Positions 1 to 5,996 of a stretch of DNA of 6,134 nucleotides are shown in pieces. Source of the stretch: Clostridia bacterium. GTDB taxonomy: Bacteria; Bacillota_A; Clostridia; Oscillospirales; CAG-272. The notes under the pieces are model-generated. The model searched no databases. It was not told the origin of the DNA and was given only the letters and a program-made list of their open reading frames with translations. Positions within the stretch are counted from its first letter, which is position 1. Each line of letters opens with the position of its first letter. Location: the NCBI GenBank assembly GCA_017414605.1, contig JAFQLG010000060.1, positions 1 to 6,134 on the forward strand, given 5' to 3'. The position numbers were made by a program, and so were the translations under genes.

Positions 1-1442
1 ATGCGGGGCTTGAGATAAGTCCCGTTATAAACAAGATAGACCTGCCCAGTGCGGACGTTGAGAGAGTTCGCGCCGAGGTTGAGGACGAGATAGGTATTCC
101 CGCGGAGGGCTGTCCTGCCGTTTCGGCAAAGACGGGTCTTAATATCGAGCAGGTGCTCGAGGCGGTAGTGCGCGATATTCCCGCGCCCCGAGGAGATGAG
201 AACGCGCCTCTTAAGGCATTGATCTTTGACTCTTATTACGATAGCTATCTTGGCGTTGTGGTAAACATAAGAATAATGGACGGCAAGCTTCGCACAGGCG
301 ACGTTATAAAGCTTATGAGCACGGGCAAGACCTTTGAGGTCGTTGAGGTCGGCACAATGGAGGCGTTTGGACTTTGCCGCTGTGAAGAGCTTCGCGCGGG
401 CGAGGTCGGATACATCACCGCATCCATAAAGAGCGTGGGAGATACGCGCGTTGGCGATACGGTAACGCTTGCGGACAACCCCGCCAAAGAGGCGCTTGCA
501 GGCTTTAAGTCGGTTCAGCCCATGGTGTTTGCGGGCATTTACCCCGCGGACGGAGCAAGATACGGCGACCTTCGCGATGCGCTTGAAAAGCTACAGCTCA
601 ACGACGCTGCGCTGGTATTTGAGCCCGAAACGAGTATCGCGCTGGGCTTTGGATTCCGCTGCGGTTTTCTCGGCCTTTTGCATATGGAAATAATTGAGGA
701 AAGACTTGAACGCGAGTTCAACCTCGACCTTATCACAACTGCCCCGGGTGTTATTTATGAGGTAAAGCGCCGCGGCGGAGAGATGATGAGAATAGACAAT
801 CCCGCGGATTTCCCCTCGTCCGATGAAATAGAAACGGCAAGTGAGCCCATAGTTAAAGCGAATATCATAACTCCCACCGAGTACGTTGGCGGACTTATGG
901 ATCTTTGCCAGGACAGACGAGGAATATTCCTTGATATGAAATACCTCGATAGCACCAGGGTTGAGTTGCATTACGATCTGCCCTTAAACGAGATAATATA
1001 CGATTTCTTTGATGCACTCAAGAGCCGCTCGCGCGGTTACGCATCCCTTGATTACGAGCTTAAGGGCTATGAGCCATCAAAGCTTGTAAAGTTGGATTTC
1101 TTACTCAACGGCGACCAGGTGGATGCGCTGTCCTTTATCGTACATGAGGAAAAGGCATATGGCAGGGCGAGAAAGATAGCAGAGCGACTTAAGGAAAACA
1201 TTCCGCGCCAGCTCTTTGAGATACCGATCCAGGCGGCGATAGGCTCGCGTATAATCGCGCGCGAAACTGTCAAGGCTATGAGAAAGGACGTTCTTGCCAA
1301 GTGCTACGGCGGCGACATTACGAGAAAGAAAAAGCTGCTTGAAAAGCAAAAGGAAGGTAAGAAAAAGATGCGCCAGCTCGGCTCGGTACAGGTTTCTCCC
1401 GAGGCGTTTATGGCGGTACTTAAGCTTGGCGATGATAACTGA
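1..1442 (+). CDS. lepA: Elongation factor 4 (LepA), 5'-truncated by the window edge
   Basis: LepA is a ribosome-binding translational GTPase related to EF-G that remodels or back-translocates stalled ribosomes. The reading frame is open from base 3 (first codon GCG), so the true start lies outside the window; about 479 of the roughly 600 residues usual for the family are present. The G4 motif NKID (bases 30-41) and the G5 SAK motif (about 123-131) close the GTPase domain. The EF-Tu-like barrel, domain III and EF-G-like domain V follow, including [14 protein letters not shown]. The LepA-specific C-terminal domain comes last, with [20 protein letters not shown] and the ending [20 protein letters not shown] at base 153 could be mistaken for a start, but homology continues clearly upstream of it. 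The stop TGA (1440-1442) lies inside the start of hemW, so the two are probably cotranscribed. The family assignment is essentially certain. Confidence 0.98.
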   Translation, partial: AGLEISPVINKIDLPSADVERVRAEVEDEIGIPAEGCPAVSAKTGLNIEQVLEAVVRDIPAPRGDENAPLKALIFDSYYDSYLGVVVNIRIMDGKLRTGDVIKLMSTGKTFEVVEVGTMEAFGLCRCEELRAGEVGYITASIKSVGDTRVGDTVTLADNPAKEALAGFKSVQPMVFAGIYPADGARYGDLRDALEKLQLNDAALVFEPETSIALGFGFRCGFLGLLHMEIIEERLEREFNLDLITTAPGVIYEVKRRGGEMMRIDNPADFPSSDEIETASEPIVKANIITPTEYVGGLMDLCQDRRGIFLDMKYLDSTRVELHYDLPLNEIIYDFFDALKSRSRGYASLDYELKGYEPSKLVKLDFLLNGDQVDALSFIVHEEKAYGRARKIAERLKENIPRQLFEIPIQAAIGSRIIARETVKAMRKDVLAKCYGGDITRKKKLLEKQKEGKKKMRQLGSVQVSPEAFMAVLKLGDDN

Positions 1443-2574
1443 TAACAAAGCAAATGGGCAAAAACGACGCGTGGGTATTTATATCCACGTGCCGTTTTGC
1501 CGTTCAAAATGCTATTATTGCGATTTTTGCTCACAAACGCGAGCAACGGAAGAGCAGCGAGAGCTGTACGTCAACCGACTTATTGGGGAAATATCAAGCT
1601 ATAAGGAAAATGGCAGGGAGCTTGTTGCCGACACCGTATATTTCGGCGGTGGAACGCCGACTCTGCTTGATGCAGGTCAGCTTGGGCGCATACTTTGCGC
1701 GGTTGATTCGGTGTTCGGCATAGAAAAAAACGCCGAGATAACCGCGGAGACCAATCCCAAGACCGTTGATGCAAAAGCTTTGCGCGATATAAGAAACGCG
1801 GGCGTAAACCGCCTGAGTATCGGTATGCAGAGTGCAAATGACGTAGAGCTTCGTGCGCTTGGTAGGATACACACTTATAATGACTTCCTGGTGACTTTTT
1901 CGGAGGCAAGAGAGGCGGGATTTGACAACATTTCCGCCGACCTTATGTATGGGATCCCCGAGCAGACCAAAGAAAGCTTTGAGCATTCGGTAAGAGCGCT
2001 TGCCGCACTTTGCCCCGAGCATATCTCGTCGTACAGTTTGACTGTGGAGGAGGGAACGCCCTTCTATCGACGCCGTGATAGCCTTGCTTTACCCGATGAG
2101 GACAGGGTCAGCGATATGTATCTTATGATGAGTGATATTTTACGCGACAGCGGCTATGAAAAATACGAGATCAGTAATTTCGCGCATAAAGGACGTGAGT
2201 CGCGGCATAATGTTAAGTATTGGAGGTGCGAGGAGTATATCGGATTCGGACCTGCGGCGCATTCATTCTTTGCTGGGCGGAGATATTCAAATTCAAGAGA
2301 TATCGGCTCTTATCTTGGCGGTCAGGATATAAGATCGCTTGAGCCCCCGATGTCAAAAAGAGAAGCAATGGACGAATTCGTTATGCTGGGTATGCGTTTG
2401 TCGCGCGGAATTGACAAAGCAGAATTTTCAGCGTTGTTTGGCGAGGACTTTGACATTTTGTATGGGAACACCTTCGCCCGTTTTGCTCCCGAATTCGTAT
2501 ATATCGACAAAGTTGTGTGTCGCTTTACCGATAAAGGCATGCTGGTTAGCAATTATATTCTGTCCGAGACTTGA
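1432..2574 (+). CDS. hemW: Radical SAM heme chaperone HemW (formerly called HemN-like coproporphyrinogen oxidase)
   Basis: The 380-residue product matches the family's usual length of about 380. It has the radical SAM iron-sulfur motif [12 protein letters not shown] (Cys23, Cys27, Cys30), a glycine-rich SAM-binding segment FGGGTPTLL (71-79), the ETNP motif (106-109), LSIGMQS (128-134), LMYGIPEQT (171-179) and EISNFA (246-251). The HNVKYW motif (259-264) is the HNxxYW signature of HemW, and a winged-helix-like C-terminal region follows. Known HemW proteins bind heme and are proposed to insert it into target proteins; they lack the oxidase activity of true HemN, and the Phe after CxxxCxxCD supports HemW over HemN. 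An extra cysteine, Cys33, follows that Phe. I chose the ATG at 1432 because it places the usual short N-terminus before GIYIHVPFC. It overlaps the lepA stop by 11 bases and has no good Shine-Dalgarno sequence, suggesting translational coupling. Confidence 0.96.
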   Translation: MITDNKANGQKRRVGIYIHVPFCRSKCYYCDFCSQTRATEEQRELYVNRLIGEISSYKENGRELVADTVYFGGGTPTLLDAGQLGRILCAVDSVFGIEKNAEITAETNPKTVDAKALRDIRNAGVNRLSIGMQSANDVELRALGRIHTYNDFLVTFSEAREAGFDNISADLMYGIPEQTKESFEHSVRALAALCPEHISSYSLTVEEGTPFYRRRDSLALPDEDRVSDMYLMMSDILRDSGYEKYEISNFAHKGRESRHNVKYWRCEEYIGFGPAAHSFFAGRRYSNSRDIGSYLGGQDIRSLEPPMSKREAMDEFVMLGMRLSRGIDKAEFSALFGEDFDILYGNTFARFAPEFVYIDKVVCRFTDKGMLVSNYILSET

Positions 2575-2599
2575 CACAGAGGATTGGATATGGTAAAAT
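2571..2599 (+). promoter_or_regulatory. Sigma-A promoter for the DUF1292 gene
   Basis: A perfect -35 box TTGACA (2571-2576) and a -10 box TAAAAT (2594-2599) are separated by exactly 17 bases, with an extended -10 TGG just upstream (2591-2593). The -35 box contains the hemW stop codon TGA (2572-2574). Transcription should begin near 2606, giving a leader of about 40 bases before the ATG at 2646. This uncouples the DUF1292 gene, and anything downstream, from lepA-hemW expression. Confidence 0.8.
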
Positions 2600-2645
2600 A
2601 AAGTAAAGAAAAAATAGCGGCAAGGCCGCAGAAAGAGGACATAAA

Positions 2646-2969
2646 ATGGCAGATAATAAGAACATAAACAAGGACATGGAGCTCACCGAGGACGAGGCGC
2701 TTTTTTGCACGCTTACCGATGAGGAAGGCAACGAGATAGACTTTGAGGTCATCGGCGAGGCAGAGCTGGACGGTACCGTTTACTACGCTATGGAGCCCGT
2801 TGACGCGGCAGAGGCAGAGGACGGAGTTATCGAGTACGTGCTCTTAAAGAGAGTTACCGACGAGAACGGCGAGGACATGTTTGAAACCATTGATGATGAG
2901 GCTGAGTTTGATAAGGTTGCAGCTTATTTTGACGACCTTTTCGACAGCGAGGCGGATTACGACGCTTAA
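2646..2969 (+). CDS. DUF1292 family small acidic protein (YrzB-like)
   Basis: This 107-residue, strongly acidic soluble protein has the layout of the DUF1292 family: a LTDEEGNEIDFEVIG block (residues about 26-40), a central DGTVYYAMEPVD strand region, an EYVLLKRVTDENGED segment (about 64-78) and a C-terminal DEAEFDKVAAYFDDLFD helix. The family is widespread in Firmicutes, and no biochemical function is established for it. In many clostridia and bacilli it sits near RNA-processing or cell-division genes; here it follows hemW. There is no signal peptide or membrane segment. The start ATG has a good ribosome-binding site, AAAGAGG, at about 2632-2638, seven bases upstream. It has its own strong promoter. 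No clear terminator follows, so its transcript may run into the structured region downstream. Confidence 0.9.
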   Translation: MADNKNINKDMELTEDEALFCTLTDEEGNEIDFEVIGEAELDGTVYYAMEPVDAAEAEDGVIEYVLLKRVTDENGEDMFETIDDEAEFDKVAAYFDDLFDSEADYDA

Positions 2970-2984
2970 TTAAAAAAGAAAAAA

Positions 2985-3200
2985 CCTGCTTAGTGCGTGA
3001 TATCCATTGATTGAGACCTACAAATATTTAATGGAGCTTGGATAAAGTTGCTCTATGGTTTGCAGACCTCCTCACCCCCGCCGGTTGACTTGTCCCCGTG
3101 GGGTGCGAGATGTTGGGAGCAGTGAAATAGGGCACAGAGCACCGCCCTGGAATACAGGGTTCCATTTCTTCGGGTACACGGCTCGGCGGGGAAATTAGTT
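2985..3200 (+). ncRNA. Candidate structured non-coding RNA, class not identified
   Basis: This stretch has no credible reading frame but carries several nested complementary segments. The clearest is an 8-bp GC helix, CCCCGCCG (3076-3083) with CGGCGGGG (3184-3191). Inside it CCGTG (3096-3100) pairs with CACGG (3177-3181), then GAAAT (3124-3128) with ATTTC (3164-3168). The last encloses two adjoining hairpins, AGGGC/GCCCT (3129-3133/3144-3148) and GGAA/TTCC (3149-3152/3160-3163). That makes a three-way junction with no unpaired bases. The 5' part can form TCCATT/AATGGA (3003-3008/3030-3035), and AGACC in its loop (3014-3018) could pair with GGTTT (3057-3061) as a pseudoknot. I see no convincing private promoter, so it may be a 3' UTR of the DUF1292 transcript. 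Clostridial 6S RNA and the raiA motif are about this size, but I could not match either from the bases; the three-way junction argues against a simple 6S rod. Strand and ends are approximate. Confidence 0.5.
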
Positions 3201-3210
3201 GGCTTTGATT

Positions 3211-3260
3211 TTGGGGGAGAGGGAGAAACTTTTGGGTAAAAGTTTCTCCCTCTCCCCCAA
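3211..3260. repeat. Perfect 23-bp inverted repeat with 4-base loop
   Basis: The left arm (3211-3233, starting TTGGGGGAGAGGG and ending AAACTTTT) is the exact reverse complement of the right arm (3238-3260), separated by GGGT. Transcribed, it would form a 23-bp uninterrupted hairpin. Neither side is followed by a T-run, so it is not a standard intrinsic terminator. It could still block exonucleases, slow polymerase, or act as a REP-like dispersed palindrome. The core GAAACTTTT/AAAAGTTTC with G- and C-rich flanks resembles intergenic repeats I believe are common in clostridial genomes, but copy number cannot be judged from this single window. A 10-base tandem duplication, TAAAAAGGGG then TAAAAAGGGA, lies just beyond at 3288-3307. 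Confidence 0.9.
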
Positions 3261-3272
3261 GCCCCCTTACCC
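3248..3272 (-). other. G-quadruplex-forming motif on the minus strand
   Basis: On the minus strand four G-runs of 3, 5, 5 and 3 bases (plus-strand C-runs at 3270-3272, 3262-3266, 3254-3258 and 3248-3250) are separated by three loops of exactly three bases. This meets the canonical G3+N1-7 rule with short loops. It shares bases 3248-3258 with the right arm of the adjacent inverted repeat, so the cruciform/hairpin and the quadruplex would be mutually exclusive. It lies about 75 bases upstream of the transglutaminase gene start. The motif is directly visible; whether it folds in the cell is not known. Confidence 0.6.
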
Positions 3273-3344
3273 ACTTCAGAACATTTCTAAAAAGGGGTAA
3301 AAAGGGAATAAATCTCATATAATGTACCATTACTCATTTGGGCG

Positions 3345-4346
3345 GTGGTACTTATTTTTTACAAGAAAAGAGCCTTGAGAATAATCTCAATTTTACTATC
3401 GGTAGCTGTAGTTTTCAGCTTGATGTGCGTTTTCCCGATGTCTGCAGGGGCAGAAAACTGGAGCTTTGCGCAAACTCTTGCCATACAAAAGATAAAGCAG
3501 GGCTTTTACAGCTTTGATGAAAAAATAGACCTTACGGAATTTGGAGTTACACCCGACGAGATAGCGGATCTGTTCGTGTTTGTCATAAAAAACGACCCGT
3601 ATCTCTTTTTTGTTGACACAAAGCTTTCCTATTATTATAAAAATGACGGCAGCATGTTTTACATAAAGCCAAAATACACGGTAACTCCCGAGGAGGCAAC
3701 GCAAATGATCACGTTTTGTCTTGCCGAGGTGCGGCGCATAGCCTCTCTCGTGCATCCCAACATGAACGACGCTGAAAAGGCACTTTTTGTGCACGATTAT
3801 TTGTGCGAGCAATATACCTACGACCTTTTGTATGCAAGCGACGATATGTATAAGTTTTTGGTAAATAAAACGGGGACGTGTCAGGGCTATACGTGGACTT
3901 ATATGGCGATTTTGCGCGAGCTTTCCATAGAGTGCTGTTACGTTGCGTCGGACACTATAAATCACATATGGAATATGGTGAAAATAGACGGCGAATGGTA
4001 TCATTGCGACGTGACTTGGGACGATGGAGAGCAGCCCACGCGCCGCCATTTTTTGTGCTCTGACGAAAAAGCAGAAGAGCAGGGACACAAGGATTGGTAT
4101 TCGGCTTACGGAGTAGAATGCACGTCAAAGCAATATGATGACCGTGATCTTTCGGCATTTACCCATAAGCTGGCCTCGGGTGACGGTGACCACAGCGGCG
4201 GCGCGGAGCTTTACGACCTGATATTGTTGAGAATACAAGGCGGTCAGGGCAAGCTTTGCGAGATATGCGCAGACGTAAACGGTGATGGTGTCTGTGACGA
4301 GGCGGATGCCGAGCTTTTGCGCGCAAAGCTGCTGGAGCAAAACTGA
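3345..4346 (+). CDS. Secreted transglutaminase-like cysteine protein with C-terminal dockerin
   Basis: The 333-residue product starts with an apparent signal peptide: KKR near the N-terminus, a hydrophobic stretch (about 11-30) and likely cleavage after SAGA (Ala36). A helical region (about 37-150) leads into a transglutaminase-like core with the expected triad: Cys179 in GTCQGYT, His207 in NHIWNMVKIDGEWYH, and Asp222 in CDVTWDD. Such domains act as proteases, peptidases or cross-linking enzymes on extracellular or wall proteins; the substrate here is unknown. The C-terminus holds two dockerin-type calcium-loop repeats: D280-x-D282-x-S284-x6-D291 followed by LILLR, and D310-x-N312-x-D314-x6-D321 followed by AELLR. 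This suggests docking onto a cohesin-bearing scaffold or surface protein. The GTG at 3345 is preferred because it keeps the charged signal-peptide N-region; its ribosome-binding site (TTTGGGCG) is weak, and a TTG at 3375 is an alternative. A TATAAT at 3318-3323 has no good -35 partner. The gene stands alone between intergenic regions. Confidence 0.87.
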   Translation: MVLIFYKKRALRIISILLSVAVVFSLMCVFPMSAGAENWSFAQTLAIQKIKQGFYSFDEKIDLTEFGVTPDEIADLFVFVIKNDPYLFFVDTKLSYYYKNDGSMFYIKPKYTVTPEEATQMITFCLAEVRRIASLVHPNMNDAEKALFVHDYLCEQYTYDLLYASDDMYKFLVNKTGTCQGYTWTYMAILRELSIECCYVASDTINHIWNMVKIDGEWYHCDVTWDDGEQPTRRHFLCSDEKAEEQGHKDWYSAYGVECTSKQYDDRDLSAFTHKLASGDGDHSGGAELYDLILLRIQGGQGKLCEICADVNGDGVCDEADAELLRAKLLEQN

Positions 4347-4349
4347 AAG

Positions 4350-4378
4350 TTGACATTCTTCTTCATTTATTGTATAAT
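4350..4378 (+). promoter_or_regulatory. Fully consensus sigma-A promoter for nth
   Basis: The -35 box TTGACA (4350-4355) and the -10 box TATAAT (4373-4378) both match consensus perfectly and are spaced by the optimal 17 bases. The start point should be about 4385, leaving a leader of about 25 bases before the nth ATG. The -35 box starts only four bases after the transglutaminase stop codon (4344-4346), so nth is expressed independently, though no terminator blocks read-through from upstream. Confidence 0.88.
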
Positions 4379-4409
4379 AGAGCAGTACAAAAACTAAAAG
4401 GCAAGAATT

Positions 4410-5069
4410 ATGACAAAAAAAGACAAGATAAATTTGGCGGTCGAGGTGGTTGAGCGCTTAAAGGGTGTTTATCCCGAGGCATTTTGCGCGCTTGAATGGG
4501 GCGGCGGACTACATAACGGCTGGAAGCTACTCATAATGGGCAGACTGTCGGCGCAATGCACCGACGCGCGTGTAAATATCGTGTGTCGCGAGCTTTTTGC
4601 AAAATTTCCTACACTTGAAAGCATAGCAAATGCAAGCGTTGAGGACGTTGAGACGATAGTTCGCCCCTGCGGTCTGTATCACACCAAGGCGCGCGACATA
4701 GTGGCGTCATGCCGTATGCTCATAGAAGAATTTGGTGGCAAAATACCCGATAATATGGACGACCTTTTGCGCCTGTCGGGCGTTGGCAGGAAGATAGCAA
4801 ATCTCCTGCTCGGCGACCTTTACAAAATGCCTGCCATCGTTGCCGATACGCACTGTATCCGCATTTGCGGTCGACTTGGCTTTTATGAGGAAACGCTCAA
4901 GGATCCCACAAAGGTTGAAAGGATAATGGCAGAAATAGTCGAGCCCGCGGAGCAGAGCGACTTTTGTCACAGAATAGTGCAATTCGGCAGAGATACCTGT
5001 CAGGCACGCTCTCCGAGGTGCGCCGAGTGTCCGCTCGCCGATATATGTAAAGGAAAAAAGAATAAGTAA
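4410..5069 (+). CDS. nth: Endonuclease III (bifunctional DNA glycosylase/AP lyase)
   Basis: This 219-residue protein is a base-excision repair enzyme that removes oxidised pyrimidines and cleaves the resulting abasic site. LSAQCTD (46-52) matches the conserved family LSAQ motif. The helix-hairpin-helix LSGVGRKIAN (122-131) carries the catalytic lysine Lys128, and the downstream catalytic aspartate is Asp146 in VADTHCIR. The C-terminal 4Fe-4S cluster motif C197-x6-C204-x2-C207-x5-C213 has exactly the E. coli Nth spacing. Length is normal for the family (about 210). The N-terminal segment EWGGGLHNGWKLLIMG before LSAQ differs from the E. coli form but keeps the same position. The ATG at 4410 has AAGG (4398-4401) eight bases upstream. 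It has its own consensus promoter and ends just before a bidirectional terminator. All key residues are present, so it should be active. Confidence 0.97.
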   Translation: MTKKDKINLAVEVVERLKGVYPEAFCALEWGGGLHNGWKLLIMGRLSAQCTDARVNIVCRELFAKFPTLESIANASVEDVETIVRPCGLYHTKARDIVASCRMLIEEFGGKIPDNMDDLLRLSGVGRKIANLLLGDLYKMPAIVADTHCIRICGRLGFYEETLKDPTKVERIMAEIVEPAEQSDFCHRIVQFGRDTCQARSPRCAECPLADICKGKKNK

Positions 5070-5071
5070 AA

Positions 5072-5100
5072 GAAAAGGCGGCGTCAGCCGCTTTTTCCTT
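5072..5100. terminator. Bidirectional intrinsic terminator between convergent nth and DUF421 genes
   Basis: An 11-bp stem pairs 5072-5082 with 5087-5097 (core GCGGC/GCCGC, one G-U pair) around the four-base loop GTCA (5083-5086). On the plus strand the stem's 3' side and tail contain TTTTTCCTTTT; on the minus strand the hairpin is followed by TTTTCTTTT. It lies three bases after the nth stop and overlaps the last codons of the minus-strand gene, whose stop codon (plus-strand TCA, 5084-5086) is in the loop. It should terminate both transcripts. Confidence 0.88.
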
Positions 5101-5818
5101 TTATTATCTGTTTGCCATCGTGTTGTTGAATGAAAATCTTGCCAGAATCGTCAACCGTCATGCAAAAAACATCTTTAATAGACAAGTTCAGCTTTTTGAG
5201 CTTGCTCTCAAGCCAGGCGCGGTCCTTTTTTATGATTTTCAGTCCGTGACTGTCCACGCACCCGTCCGAGATTATGATGTGCATAACGCCGTTGTCCTTG
5301 CAGTTGATGCCAAGGTCGGTCTTGTCGGGCTGGCGGTTGGCATTTTTGGGAATGACCGACATTTTGCCATTTTCCTCAAGTATGGCGTAGTCCACCTCGC
5401 ACATGTCAAAAATTCCGTTTTGTCTCAATTGGCTTATCAGTTCTTCAAGTGAGATGCGCACCTTGCGCATTTTTTTATAGTCGATAACCCCTTTTGCAAT
5501 AAGGACGGCGGGCTTTGAGGATAGCGCGGTCTTGAAAACAGGGGAGCGCAGAATGAGCGCAGAGGTAATTATCTCAAGCGTTACCAGCGTTGCGATAGGA
5601 ACTATGGCTTCAAGTAGGGGACGGTTTGGATTGGTTATCGGCGTCGTTGCTATTTCGGAGAGGAGAATGGTAATGACAAGCTCGCTGACGTCCAGCTCGC
5701 CCAGCTGCCGCTTGCCCATAAGGCGCATGGTTAAAAGCAACAAAAAGTAAATGATAACCGTTCTGATAAATATAGTCAGCATGTCGTGCGTCATCTCCCA
5801 AAATTGTGGATTTTTCAT
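5084..5818 (-). CDS. DUF421 / YetF family membrane protein
   Basis: The 244-residue product has three predicted membrane segments (about 13-32, 44-60 and 68-90) and then a cytoplasmic C-terminal region of about 150 residues. Family hallmarks are MRLMGKRQLGELDVSELVI (31-49), the linker KPAVLIAKGVIDYKKM (102-117), ISLEELISQLRQNGI (122-136), and YAILEENGKMSVIPK (144-158), closely like B. subtilis YetF. A second C-terminal subdomain (about 178-230) contains IIISDG. In Bacillus, YetF-type paralogs have been linked to spore germination and spore membrane processes; elsewhere the function is unknown, so no pathway is assigned here. I chose the ATG at 5816-5818 because it leaves a short cytoplasmic N-terminus; Met9 or Met13 are possible alternative starts, as the ribosome-binding site (GGGG about eight bases upstream) is only fair. 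It converges with nth, and its stop codon is inside the shared terminator loop. I found no clear promoter upstream on the minus strand. Confidence 0.94.
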   Translation of the reverse strand: MKNPQFWEMTHDMLTIFIRTVIIYFLLLLTMRLMGKRQLGELDVSELVITILLSEIATTPITNPNRPLLEAIVPIATLVTLEIITSALILRSPVFKTALSSKPAVLIAKGVIDYKKMRKVRISLEELISQLRQNGIFDMCEVDYAILEENGKMSVIPKNANRQPDKTDLGINCKDNGVMHIIISDGCVDSHGLKIIKKDRAWLESKLKKLNLSIKDVFCMTVDDSGKIFIQQHDGKQIIKGKSG

Positions 5819-5932
5819 ATTTTTGCCCCAAAATGCTGGGTTTTAGTCAATGTTAAGTTTTCTAAATTGGCACTTTTGCGCAATTTGTCGTTGTGGATTT
5901 GTGCGAATTTACAAAATTATTGACAAAAACGT
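5819..5932. other. AT-rich divergent intergenic region without identifiable gene
   Basis: This stretch separates the leftward DUF421 gene from the rightward promoter. It has no reading frame with a plausible start and no convincing minus-strand promoter; TTGACT on the minus strand (about 5845-5850) has no matching -10 box. A short palindrome TTGCGCAA lies at 5876-5883. A TTGACA at 5920-5925 on the plus strand lacks a -10 box at the right distance. Confidence 0.5.
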
Positions 5933-5990
5933 AAAAAATGAAAAAAAGTTGAAAAAAATGCTTGACAAATATAAGGTAAAATGGTAGAAT
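5933..5990 (+). promoter_or_regulatory. Strong rightward sigma-A promoter with upstream A-tracts
   Basis: TTGACA (5962-5967) and TAGAAT (5985-5990) are 17 bases apart, with an extended -10 TGG at 5982-5984. Immediately upstream are three A-tracts (5933-5938, about 5941-5947, 5952-5958), roughly one helical turn apart, resembling an UP element. Transcription should start about 5996-5998 and run off the right end. There is no protein gene in its first 135 bases. The architecture fits a stable-RNA operon promoter; this is an inference. Confidence 0.78.
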
Positions 5991-5996
5991 AATAAA

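Noticed and set aside
153..1442. A lepA start at the in-frame GTG at 153
   Set aside because: Clear LepA homology, including the NKID motif, continues in frame upstream to the window edge, so the gene is truncated by the window rather than starting here.
3211..3260. The perfect palindrome as an intrinsic terminator
   Set aside because: Neither arm is followed by a T-run on its own strand, so it does not meet the standard definition despite the strong stem.
3318..3323. TATAAT upstream of the transglutaminase gene as a promoter
   Set aside because: The -10 box is perfect, but the bases 16-18 upstream (around 3294-3300, GGGGTAA) are not a -35 box and there is no TGn extension, so I do not call a promoter.
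3028..3330. Minus-strand reading frames through the intergenic block (3028-3330 and 3053-3274)
   Set aside because: They are composed largely of the palindrome, C-runs and RNA helices read as codons, have no family resemblance, and no ribosome-binding site or promoter.
3396..4088. Long minus-strand frame opposite the transglutaminase gene
   Set aside because: It is an antisense shadow of a gene with a signal peptide, an intact catalytic triad and a dockerin on the plus strand; the antisense translation shows no coherent domain.
5920..5925. TTGACA as a second upstream promoter for the right-end transcript
   Set aside because: No -10-like hexamer lies 15-19 bases downstream; the region there is A-rich.
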